Origin: Acidimicrobium ferrooxidans
GTDB lineage: Bacteria; Actinomycetota; Geothermincolia; Fen-727; Anoxymicrobiaceae
NCBI GenBank assembly: GCA_020723485.1
Contig: DYIU01000001.1
Span: 661,380-725,379 of the forward strand
Direction: 5' to 3'
Length of the DNA: 64,000 bases
The translations under genes and the position numbers were made by a program. Below the pieces are notes generated by a model. It was given only the letters and a program-made list of their open reading frames with translations. It had not been told where the DNA came from and did not search any database. Position 1 is the stretch's first letter. Every line of letters starts with the position of its first letter. Positions 48,692-57,700 of this stretch are shown here, piece after piece.

Positions 48692-49651
48692 GAAGCGGCA
48701 GGCCTCCTCGATCGCTGGAGCCAGGGGGCCGGGGGAGTAACCGAGTGACCGCTCGGCCTTCTCCGAGCTGTAGTACAGGGTCATGGAGGACACTCGAGCG
48801 AGCTCGCTCGAAAGACAGGGCCTGCGGCCGGTGAGCTTCCCCTTGAGTGAAGCACGCCTGCCGAGCGACAGCATCTTCTTCGTGTCGGCCTGATACTCCG
48901 GGGCCTGCACCCCGAGGGCCGAGGCGACCTTCCCCATGAGCTCGCGGTACGACATGTCGGCGCCCCCGATGATGTAGCAGCTTCCCACGCTCCCCCTTCC
49001 CAGGGCCGTGAGGGCCGCGCCGGCGACGTCCGCGGCGGAGACGACGTTCACGCCGCCGGGGGGATACGGGCGCCTTCCGGACGAGACGTATTCGACGAGG
49101 GCCGTCACCGGTCCCCGGCCGGTCACGTCGGGACCTATCACAAGGGTAGGATTGATCACCACGCATCGGAGGCGGCCGTCGCTCGAATACCGCACCACCG
49201 ACTCCTGCGCGTTCCTTGCCGCCACGACGCAGGACAGGCCACCCAGTTCCCCGTGAGAGGGGACGTCCTCGGTGCCGGGCTCCTCGAGGGTCCCGGGAGC
49301 GAACGAGAACGCCGAGCCGACGTGGACGAGACCTTCGACGCCGACCCGTGCCATCGCCACGAGGAGGTTTCGAGTCCCCTCGACTGTTAGTGACGGCGCA
49401 GCGGCACTTCGGGGAGACCAGTACGAGTCGTCGGAATCACAGTGGAAGACGGCCTGGACCCCCTGTAGCGAGTCCTGAAGCGACTCCGGGTCGAGCACGG
49501 ACCCGTCGAAGCGCTCGAATTCGAGGCCGTCCAGCAGGACCGCGTCGTCATCCGGGTCGAGGAGTGCGCGTGCGATAAAGCCCTTCTCGACGAGGTGTCT
49601 CAAGAGGTGGCTGCCGGGCGTCCCGGAAGCCCCGGTGACGAGGACCTTCAA
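48650..49651 (-). CDS. NAD(P)-dependent epimerase/dehydratase (3-beta-HSD-like SDR)
   Basis: 'MKVLVTGASGTPGSHLLRHLVEKGFIARALLDPDDD', 'VEGTRNLLVAMARVGVEGLVHVGSAFSF', 'NPTLVIGPDVTG'. Confidence 0.88.
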   Translation of the reverse strand: MKVLVTGASGTPGSHLLRHLVEKGFIARALLDPDDDAVLLDGLEFERFDGSVLDPESLQDSLQGVQAVFHCDSDDSYWSPRSAAAPSLTVEGTRNLLVAMARVGVEGLVHVGSAFSFAPGTLEEPGTEDVPSHGELGGLSCVVAARNAQESVVRYSSDGRLRCVVINPTLVIGPDVTGRGPVTALVEYVSSGRRPYPPGGVNVVSAADVAGAALTALGRGSVGSCYIIGGADMSYRELMGKVASALGVQAPEYQADTKKMLSLGRRASLKGKLTGRRPCLSSELARVSSMTLYYSSEKAERSLGYSPGPLAPAIEEACRFATSGSGHFVAGPS

Positions 49652-49680
49652 GCCGTTCTACCGACCTTCGACTCGAAAAT

Positions 49681-49710
49681 GCAACAAAGTGACCTGACCC
49701 CGGTTTTGCG
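49681..49710 (-). repeat. REP-like copy 3 (single)
   Basis: GCAACAAAGTGACCTGACCCCGGTTTTGCG, minus-strand version of the GGGGTCAGGTCA core. Confidence 0.75.
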
Positions 49711-49712
49711 TT

Positions 49713-50396
49713 TCAGAGCCTGGCGCCGCATTCGCCGCAGAAGGCGGCTCCTTCCTCCTCGGCTGCCGCCCCGCACGACGGACACCTGGCCCCGGCCTCG
49801 CTCTCGCCCGGGTTTTCGGCCCCTGTGGGCGGAGGCGGAGGTGGAGGCGGCGCGGCCTGGACTGACGGCGGAGGGGCTGGAGCGGCCGGCGCCGGGGGCG
49901 GCGCAGGAGGAGCGGCGGGGGCGGTCGGCATCGCGATGGACGTGCCGCACGAGCCGCAGAACCGCGCTCCCGTAGCGACGGGCTTACCGCAGGAGGGACA
50001 GGTGGAGGCAGGCGCGGCCGCCGGTGGAGCCTGCTGGGGAAGCGCGGCCCCGCAGTTGCCGCAAAACCGTACCCCGGGCTCCGCGACGGCTCCGCACGCG
50101 GGGCAGGTCACTCCGGCCGGCCCCGGGACCGGCGGTGGAGGCGCGGCCTTCATCTGCTGGACCTGCGCCTGGAGGGCGGCGATGTTCGCGTTCGCCTCCT
50201 CGACCTGGGCGTCGATCGCCTTTATCCGGCCGCATGCCTCCTCGATAGCGGGGTCGCTCACGTTTCCCGCCAGGTACTCCTGGTAGGCGAGCCTTCCGAG
50301 CTCGGGGAACATCCTGTCCTTGTCCTTCTCGAGCTTCCTTACCTGCACTTTTATCCTGTTGATCTCCTTCTGGGGCTTGAAGCCGGGGTCTGCCAT
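49713..50396 (-). CDS. Coiled-coil protein with three zinc-ribbon modules
   Basis: 'CPACGAVAEPGVRFCGNCGAAL', 'CPSCGKPVATGARFCGSCGTSI', 'CPSCGAAAEEEGAAFCGECGARL'. Confidence 0.85.
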   Translation of the reverse strand: MADPGFKPQKEINRIKVQVRKLEKDKDRMFPELGRLAYQEYLAGNVSDPAIEEACGRIKAIDAQVEEANANIAALQAQVQQMKAAPPPPVPGPAGVTCPACGAVAEPGVRFCGNCGAALPQQAPPAAAPASTCPSCGKPVATGARFCGSCGTSIAMPTAPAAPPAPPPAPAAPAPPPSVQAAPPPPPPPPTGAENPGESEAGARCPSCGAAAEEEGAAFCGECGARL

Positions 50397-50508
50397 CGCA
50401 GTCTCCTTCCCACGGATGAGTCGTCCGACGATGACTAATTCTACCATCTGGGCAGCGGTGTCCCACCCGAAAACACGGCAGCAGTCCCTGTAAAAAACAT
50501 TGTGGGGT

Positions 50509-50613
50509 CAGGCAACTTAATTGCACAATGGGGTCAGGTCGCCCGTTGCGCTTGCGACCCGCTGCCGGGGCTGACCGCTGGAAACGCAACCGGCGACCTG
50601 ACCCCATTGTGCA
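50509..50613. repeat. REP-like inverted pair, copy 4
   Basis: TGCACAATGGGGTCAGGTCGCCCGTTGCG (50522-50550) and near-exact reverse complement (50585-50613, 1 mismatch); extra CATTGTG/CACAATG arm at 50509-50530. Confidence 0.85.
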
Positions 50614-50621
50614 GTGGAGGT

Positions 50622-50984
50622 ATGAGCTTGACGTCCGAGTGGCCCAGCGAGGAGGCAAGGGAACGCTACGTGAGGTTCCTGACGCTGGAGCTCGAGCTGA
50701 TGAGGAACGCTTCCGCCGGGACGGTCGACACCTCGGTGCTCGAGGAGTTCAACTCGCTCCTCGAAGAGCATTTTCCGCGCACAAGGCGTTATATTGAGGG
50801 CAGGCTCTCGAGCGGCGTCCCTGGAGGCCTGACCGACGAGATAAGGGCCGTGGCGTGGGCTGAAGCGAGGGCCCGGCCCGACGAGACCGGCCAGGCGAAG
50901 GTGGAGGGTGCCTGGACCGAGGACGAGATCGCGCGAGACATGAACGAGTGCTTCCGGCTCGCCAGGGAGCGCGCCGGGCTGTAG
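50622..50984 (+). CDS. Hypothetical protein
   Basis: ATG at 50622 preceded by GGAGG; 120-aa charged protein. Confidence 0.55.
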   Translation: MSLTSEWPSEEARERYVRFLTLELELMRNASAGTVDTSVLEEFNSLLEEHFPRTRRYIEGRLSSGVPGGLTDEIRAVAWAEARARPDETGQAKVEGAWTEDEIARDMNECFRLARERAGL

Positions 50985-51037
50985 CGGCTGACGGCACAGG
51001 CCGCGCCGCTGACTGGTATAATATTCGCCGGTAGAAG

Positions 51038-51805
51038 GTGGTGATGGTGGCAGCGGTATCTGACGCTCCTCACATACTCTTGATAGACGACGACCCGGAC
51101 CTGCTGAGCGTGCTCGAGACGGTGCTCACGTTCAGCGGCTTCCGCGTGACGCAGTGCGAAAACGGCGCTGACGGGCTGGAACGGGCCGCGGCGGACAAGC
51201 CCGACCTGGTGGTGCTCGACGTCATGATGCCCGGCAAGAGCGGCATCGAGGTCATGATGGACATCCGCGCCGACGAGGAGCTCAAGGACATACCGATACT
51301 CTTTCTTTCCGCGATCGGGAGTGAAGACGTGGTGGTCCAGGCCCTAAAAGGCGCTGACGACTACGTCGTCAAGCCGTTCAAGAACCTGGAGCTCGAAGCC
51401 CGCATAAGGAACATCCTCGAGCGGACTAAGCCCGCGAGGGCCGAAGCGCTGCGGGGCGAGCGCGCGCCGGAGCGCCTGGCGGTACAGGTGGGGGACGATA
51501 CGTACCTGGTCCCGCTGGACCAGGTCTACTTCATCGAGGCGTCCGGCAAGTACGCGTACGCTCACACGCGCAACAAGAGGTTCCTGACCAGCTTCAGCAT
51601 CGGGGAGCTGGATGACAGGCTCGCGCCCACCGGCAGGTTCCTGCGCGTGCACCGCTCCTACATCATCAACACCGACCGCGTCTTCAAACTGACCCGGGAC
51701 TCTCGCAAGAACCTGGTGATCGTGATGTCTGACGAGAAGAGCTCCGAGGTCCGGGTTAGCGATTCCTACCTGCAGTCCGTCAAGCAGAAGCTCGGGGTAA
51801 AGTAA
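51038..51805 (+). CDS. Response regulator with LytTR DNA-binding domain
   Basis: REC 'ILLIDDDPDLLSVLETVLTFSGF...LVVLDVMMPGKSGIEVM...DDYVVKPF'; LytTR 'VYFIEASGKYAYAHTRNKRFLTSFSIGELDDRLAPTGRFLRVHRSYIINTDRVF'. Confidence 0.92.
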   Translation: MVMVAAVSDAPHILLIDDDPDLLSVLETVLTFSGFRVTQCENGADGLERAAADKPDLVVLDVMMPGKSGIEVMMDIRADEELKDIPILFLSAIGSEDVVVQALKGADDYVVKPFKNLELEARIRNILERTKPARAEALRGERAPERLAVQVGDDTYLVPLDQVYFIEASGKYAYAHTRNKRFLTSFSIGELDDRLAPTGRFLRVHRSYIINTDRVFKLTRDSRKNLVIVMSDEKSSEVRVSDSYLQSVKQKLGVK

Positions 51806-51824
51806 CCGGGCCCTCCGCGCCCCG

Positions 51825-51874
51825 ATTCGTTCCTTTTTTCAAGCATTCCATTCCATGGACGCTCAGTGCGTTCC
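51825..51874. promoter_or_regulatory. Candidate LytTR-type site cluster upstream of first WxL-like gene
   Basis: ATTCGTTCC (51825), TTCCATTCC (51846), GTGCGTTCC (51866): ~20-21 bp spacing; TATAAT at 51922-51927. Confidence 0.4.
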
Positions 51875-51991
51875 CCCGTCGCACAAGGCCTCTACACTTC
51901 CGCCCTCGAAAAGCCGTTGTATATAATTGAAGAGAGCTCCTGGAATCTGTGCAAGTTCCTTTGATCCCTGACGCCGCGTCGAGGTTTCGTA

Positions 51992-52666
51992 ATGCCGCGC
52001 AGTCTCAAGACAGTATTCACCACCTTGACGGTGGCCGTTGCCGCCCTCTGGCTGGTCGTGGCCTTTGGCGCCTTCGCGTGCGCCCAGACGGGGTCGCAGC
52101 CGTCAGCTGACAGCGTGGCGCCGCCGGCGGTTACTGGCGCACCGACAGCCGACAGCTCAGCCCCGGTCGACAGCGCCCCGTCGGCCGACGTGACCAGGGA
52201 GTCGGACAGCCCTTCCGACGCGACCGTGCAGCCGGGGGAGGACTCGGTCACGGAGATGGAGAGGCAGGCCGCGGCGCCCCCAAGTATGCAGCTGGCCATT
52301 TCGTCATCGAGCGTGGATTTCGGGGGCGGTGCGCTCAACCCGCGTGAGACACCGTATACGCAATCACTCACCGCAACCATCAACAGCAACAGGTCTTGGC
52401 GGATACTGGTGACCAAGGACGGCGACCTCCACGGGGCGACTCAGACCATACCGTCCTCCGACTTCACGTTCTCGGCCACGGGCCCGGCTGGAAGGACCAT
52501 ATACCAGGCACCCGCCGGGACCCAGTTCGGCACCGACATCCGGGTGGTCGACGGGACCCGCGGGAGCAACCTGACGACCACCGTCAGCTACAGCCTGAGG
52601 GTCCCCTGGGAGCTCGAGCCCGACAACTATTCGGCCGTCCATACGTACACCGCGCTTCAGATATAG
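51992..52666 (+). CDS. Secreted WxL-like beta-sandwich surface protein
   Basis: Signal peptide; 'SMQLAISSSSVDFGGGALNPRETPYTQSLTATINSNRSWRILVTKDGDL...YSLRVPWELEPDNYSAVHTYTALQI'; paralogous to 52897-53421. Confidence 0.65.
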   Translation: MPRSLKTVFTTLTVAVAALWLVVAFGAFACAQTGSQPSADSVAPPAVTGAPTADSSAPVDSAPSADVTRESDSPSDATVQPGEDSVTEMERQAAAPPSMQLAISSSSVDFGGGALNPRETPYTQSLTATINSNRSWRILVTKDGDLHGATQTIPSSDFTFSATGPAGRTIYQAPAGTQFGTDIRVVDGTRGSNLTTTVSYSLRVPWELEPDNYSAVHTYTALQI

Positions 52667-52704
52667 CGCTTTTCAGCCCGTTTCAGGGGCGCGGGGACCC
52701 CCAG

Positions 52705-52755
52705 ATTCGTTCCGCAATCACCCGTATTCGTTACCTTATCTAACCCATTCGTCGA
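52705..52755. promoter_or_regulatory. Candidate LytTR-type triple direct repeat upstream of second WxL-like gene
   Basis: ATTCGTTCC (52705), ATTCGTTAC (52726), ATTCGTCGA (52747): exact 21-bp period. Confidence 0.5.
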
Positions 52756-52896
52756 TTCCGATGCCGCAAGGACTCAAGCGCCACTTCGGCGAACCCGATA
52801 TAGAGAGCGAATCGGAGCTCAGGCTGGGCACCGGGGATTCATCCACCTTTTCCGTACTCATCTCCTCTGCGTACCCAGCCTACCACCAAGGAGGTT

Positions 52897-53421
52897 TTGT
52901 TGATGGGCAAGAGGACGAAATTGATGGCTCTTCTCGGGGTGGTCCTGGTGGCGGCGTTCATGCTGTTCATGGGGATAGGGTCATTCGCTGCGAACCCCGA
53001 ATCGGTCAGCGTCTCCGCGGCTGTCGCTGCGAGCATGCAGCTGTCGGTCAACACCAACACCGTGGACTGGGGCGGCGGTTCGCTGGCGCCCGGCAGCTCG
53101 TATTCTGATTCGATTACGGCGACCGTCAACAGCAACAAGCCCTGGAGCCTCGCGGTAAGCAAGAACCAGGACCTCACCAACGGCAGCAACTCGATAGCGT
53201 CGACGAACCTCAGGTACACCTCGAGCTCGTCGGACAGCCGGGTTAAGAACCTGGTCGGGACCCCGACAGAGTTCACGACCAGCGACGTCAACGTGTGCTC
53301 CGCCTGCGACCGTGGCGCCAACATGAGCCTGGACGTGAGTTACGGCCTGACGGTCCCGTGGGACGTCGAGGGCGGGCTCACCTACTCGGCGACGCACACG
53401 TACACGGTCACACAGCCTTAG
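52897..53421 (+). CDS. Secreted WxL-like beta-sandwich surface protein
   Basis: Signal peptide; 'SMQLSVNTNTVDWGGGSLAPGSSYSDSITATVNSNKPWSLAVSKNQDL...YGLTVPWDVEGGLTYSATHTYTVTQP'. Confidence 0.68.
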   Translation: MLMGKRTKLMALLGVVLVAAFMLFMGIGSFAANPESVSVSAAVAASMQLSVNTNTVDWGGGSLAPGSSYSDSITATVNSNKPWSLAVSKNQDLTNGSNSIASTNLRYTSSSSDSRVKNLVGTPTEFTTSDVNVCSACDRGANMSLDVSYGLTVPWDVEGGLTYSATHTYTVTQP

Positions 53422-53457
53422 TACTGCCCGGATCCAAGGGAATACCGTGTAAGCAGA

Positions 53458-53490
53458 CGAAGTCAAGGGGTGACGAGCCCCTTGACTTCG
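53458..53490 (+). terminator. 13-bp perfect-stem hairpin between WxL-like and DUF916-like genes
   Basis: CGAAGTCAAGGGG-tgacgag-CCCCTTGACTTCG. Confidence 0.55.
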
Positions 53491-53504
53491 TTATGGAGTT
53501 AGAG

Positions 53505-54704
53505 ATGAAGAGGATCATCGGGCTGCTCTGCATGGTCGCCGCGCTGGTATCCATCACATCCTCGAGGGCCGCGGCCCAGGCGGAGTTCGACATCAAGATA
53601 TACCCCTCGAAGCTGGAGCTCGCCGGCGACCCCGGTTCGGCGCAGGATTTCGTCATCAACGTCGAGAACCAGGGGACCCAGGACCAGTCGCTCCGCGTCT
53701 ACTTCAACGATTACCTGATAAAGCCCAATAACGACTTCGTCTTCAAGGAACCGGGCCACTACTCGTATTCCTGCGCTAAGTGGCTGTCAACGGACTCCCC
53801 ATCGGTGGAATCGCCGGCGGGGACCACGGTGCAGAAGACCTTCCGCCTGGAGGTCCCGGACGGCGCCGAGCCGGGAGGCCACTACGGGGTCATATTCTTC
53901 GAGCAGGTCCCGCCGGGAGACGAGCCGGTCATCGCCCAGGGACGAATCGGAGTGGTGACCCTCGTGACGGTCCCCGGGGAGATAATCCGGAAGGGTACGA
54001 TCGAGTCGGTCTCGGTGAACAGCTCGTGGTTCTGGCCGAGCAAGAAGGTCCTTGCCGGGCCGAAGAGGGTGACGCGAGCGCGGGTCGTCTTCAAGAACGA
54101 GGGAAACGTGCACCTCACGGTAAAGGGCAAGGTCACCTACACCCCGACGTTCGGTTGGGGCACCGGCAGCGTCGACCTCGGCGAGATAACGGTCCTGCCC
54201 AAGACCAAACGCTACATGGACGCGGTTATACTAAACCCGCCGCTATTCGGCTCGTACAAGGTGGCCGCGGAGGTCTCCTACGGCCCCAGCCTGGACGTGT
54301 TCGACACGACGGTCACCAGTGAGGGCACGTTCCACCAGTACCCGTTCTTCTGGCTGGCGATCCTGGTGGCGGTCGTTCTCCTGGTAGTCGGGCTCATAAT
54401 CCTCCTCCGCGTGCTGCGCCGCCGGCGAAAGGGAGTCAGGGAGAAGGAGCCTGATAAGGGTCCGGAGGAAGGCGACGATGAAGCTTCCGCCGAGGAGGAA
54501 GAAGGCGGGAAGGGGTCCGGGGAGGAGGCCGCGGACGAAGAAAGGGTCGAGGAGGAGGAAGAAAGCGCCGATTCTGAAGGTGGCGGCGATCAGGAAGAGC
54601 CCGGCTCCGCTGGTGAAGAACAGGAACAGGCGGAAACGAGCGGACCCGGGAGTGACGATTTCCAACTGAGGAACTCGAGCAAGCTGTTCGATCCGGAGGA
54701 TTGA
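53505..54704 (+). CDS. DUF916-like (WxL-partner-like) membrane-anchored surface protein with acidic cytoplasmic tail
   Basis: Signal peptide; 'FDIKIYPSKLELAGDPGSAQDFVINVENQGTQDQSLRVYFNDYLIKPNNDF'; TM 'FFWLAILVAVVLLVVGLIILL' then RRRRK and E-rich tail. Confidence 0.65.
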   Translation: MKRIIGLLCMVAALVSITSSRAAAQAEFDIKIYPSKLELAGDPGSAQDFVINVENQGTQDQSLRVYFNDYLIKPNNDFVFKEPGHYSYSCAKWLSTDSPSVESPAGTTVQKTFRLEVPDGAEPGGHYGVIFFEQVPPGDEPVIAQGRIGVVTLVTVPGEIIRKGTIESVSVNSSWFWPSKKVLAGPKRVTRARVVFKNEGNVHLTVKGKVTYTPTFGWGTGSVDLGEITVLPKTKRYMDAVILNPPLFGSYKVAAEVSYGPSLDVFDTTVTSEGTFHQYPFFWLAILVAVVLLVVGLIILLRVLRRRRKGVREKEPDKGPEEGDDEASAEEEEGGKGSGEEAADEERVEEEEESADSEGGGDQEEPGSAGEEQEQAETSGPGSDDFQLRNSSKLFDPED

Positions 54705-54705
54705 G

Positions 54706-57700
54706 ATGACCGGGAGCGCCAGGAGAGCGATAACGGGAGTGGCGGTCGTGCTGCTGGCGGTCGGCTTCCTGGCGTTCACGGCACCCGCCTCGAGGGCGAC
54801 CGGCTCGGGCGGCGGGTACACCTGGATACAGCAGGGGCCGGCGCCCGGCGGACACGCCATCACCGGTATGAGCGCGCTCGATGCTTCCAGGGTATGGTCC
54901 GTGGGAAACGCGGGCTCGGTCTTCTTCTGGAACGGGAGCACCCTCACCGAGTCATGGAGCGGGACGGACAACGACCTCTATGACGTCTCCGCGTTGAGCG
55001 AGGGGACAGGCTCCAGGGTGTGGGCCGTCGGAGAAGGAGCGGTCATCCGCTACTACAACGGGACCAGCTGGGTCGGACAGGCCAGTCCCAACCTGGGTTA
55101 CAGCTACGACCTGTGGTCAGTGGCCGCCGTGAGGACCGGTACCAACACCTACCGCGCGTGGGCCGTCGGGGCAACCGACGGCTTCCACAACGCCATAATC
55201 CTCTACTACAACGGGACCTCCTGGGCGCTTGACGAGAACTATGCGACCGGCCAGTTCAACGCAGTCGAGGCCGTCCGCATCGGGACCACGAACTACGTGT
55301 GGGCCGCGGGCAGCGACTACGAGCTGGTGTCCGGGAACCACGGGCGCGTGATGTTCTCCAACGGGACCGGCACCTGGACGTCCAGGAACACCGACTACGC
55401 GCTGATGTCAGTGGACGCGGTGGACCAGAACAACATGTTCGGGGTCGAGTGGGACGGCACCGTCCTGAGCTCCACCGACGGAGGTTTCAACTGGAGCCCG
55501 ATGTTCACCGACTGGTGGCCCGCGAGCGTCAACGCGTCGGCGACCAACAACCTGTGGGTGGTGGGCTGGGAAGGAAACGCGAGGTACTACAACGGGAGCT
55601 GGGGCACGACGACGACCGTGACGGATAAGGACCTTTTCGACGCCTCGGTGCTGGGCGCGGCGAGCGTCTTCGCTGGAGGAGACCAGAGGTTCCTGACCTA
55701 CTCCGGCACGTGGTCCACGGAGGTCGGCGGGTCTACTCAGACCCTGTACGGCATCGATGGTTACAGCGCGAGCAGCGTATGGGTCGGCGGGGACAACGAC
55801 CCAACTTTCGGGAACGTCTCCTACACGACGAACGGCGGGGCGTCATGGGCCTCCCGCCCCACCCCTAACCTCCCCTCAATCAGGGGCGTGTCGGCGATAA
55901 ACGCGAGCAACGTCTGGGTCTGCGGGGTGCGCTACATATACAGGTGGAACGGGAGCTCCTGGGTCCAGCAGCTGAGCGCGAACCTCACCGTGCGTGGGAT
56001 CTCGATGGCTTCGACCACGCGCGGCTGGGCCGTGACCGATAACCAGAGGATCCGCTACTACAACGGCAGCAACTGGAACTCGATGTATAACCCTAACAAC
56101 GACCTATACGCCGTCACGGCGGCTTCCACGACGCGGGTCTGGGCGGTCGGCGCAGGCGGCGGGATATGGCGCACGACCACCGGGGGCACCGCCTTCAGCC
56201 AGCAGTCGAGCCCGACCACGAGCGACCTCTACGGGGTGCATGCCCCCAACACCACGACGGTCTGGGCGGTGGGCGCGGGCGGAACCATCATCTATACGAC
56301 AGACGCGGGTGTGAACTGGGCGAGCCAGGACAGCGGCGTGACTGACAACCTGAGGGGCGTGTACGCGTTCGACGCCAACACCGCCTGGGCGGTGGGCGAC
56401 AACGGGACGATAGTCTACACCTCTGACGCCGGCCAGACATGGACCGAGCAGGAGAACCCCCTGACATACAACCTGAACGCGGTCTGGGTATACGACGCGA
56501 ACAACATCTGGGCGGTGGGCGAGGGCGGGACCATACTGTTCGCCGACCCCCCGTACGTAAAGGACGTGGCGCCGCGCTACGCCGCCCCAGGGGCGACGGT
56601 GGAGGCCGTTGTGTACGGCGGATACACACACTTCGACGAGTTCGCCAGCGTGATCGACATGGGTGAGGGCGTCACCGCAGTTCCCGTGCACAACCTCGAC
56701 AACTCGAACACGTGGCTCGCCGCGCAGGTCACCGTCGACCCGGACGCGGAGCCCGGCCCGAGGGACGTCACCGTGACCACCGGCGACGAGGTGGCGGTTC
56801 CGCTCGAGGGAGGGTTCGTTGTCGGAGACCAGCCGTCCATCGCCGGTGCTTCGCCCGGCGCCGGGGCCAGGGGCCAGACGCTGGACGTCGAGATAACCGG
56901 GAGCGCCTCCGGCTTCAACGAGACCAGCCAGGCGCAACTCGGCATGGGAGTGAGCGTTAACTCGGTGACCTGCACCGCGCCCGACAGGGTCACGGCGAAC
57001 GTGACCATCGACCCGGACGCCTCGGCGGGTGCCCGGGACGTGAACGTCGTCACGGGGACGGAGGTCCCGCTCGCGCTGCCGGGCGGGTTTAACGTGCTCG
57101 AGCCCCCGACCGTAACCGGTCTGTCACCGGGCACGGGGAAGCCGGGCACGATGGTGACCATCGAGGGAAGCGGCTTCGGCGCCGAGCGCTCTTACCTTGG
57201 CGGGCACGCGGTCTCGACCGTCGATTTCAACGGGACCCCGGCGGGTGCCTATACGGAGTGGACGGACACCCGGATAGTCTGTGAGGTCCCGGCGAGTGTC
57301 GAGACCGGGCCGGTGGTCGTGAACACCCCGGGCGGAGCCTCCGACCCCGACAGGGTGTTCACCGCAGCCTCCGGGTCATGGTACCTGGCGGAGGGGACGA
57401 CGGCGTGGGGGTTCGAAACGGAGATAGCGATCGTCAATCCCAACGCCGACGAGGTCGCTGTCAGGGTGACGTACTTCACGCCTGACGGCCCGGTGGGCAG
57501 GCCGGACATCACAATGCCTCCCAACAGCAGGGTCACCATCAACCCCGCGAGCGAGGACAACCTCGCCGCCACCGACTTCTCGACCAGGGTGGAGTGCCTC
57601 GGGGGAGAGGACATCGCGGCCGACAGGACCATGTACTGGCGCGGCGAGGGGGCGGCCGGTTCCGAGGGCCATGCGTCCATCGGCGCGACGGCGCCGTCGA

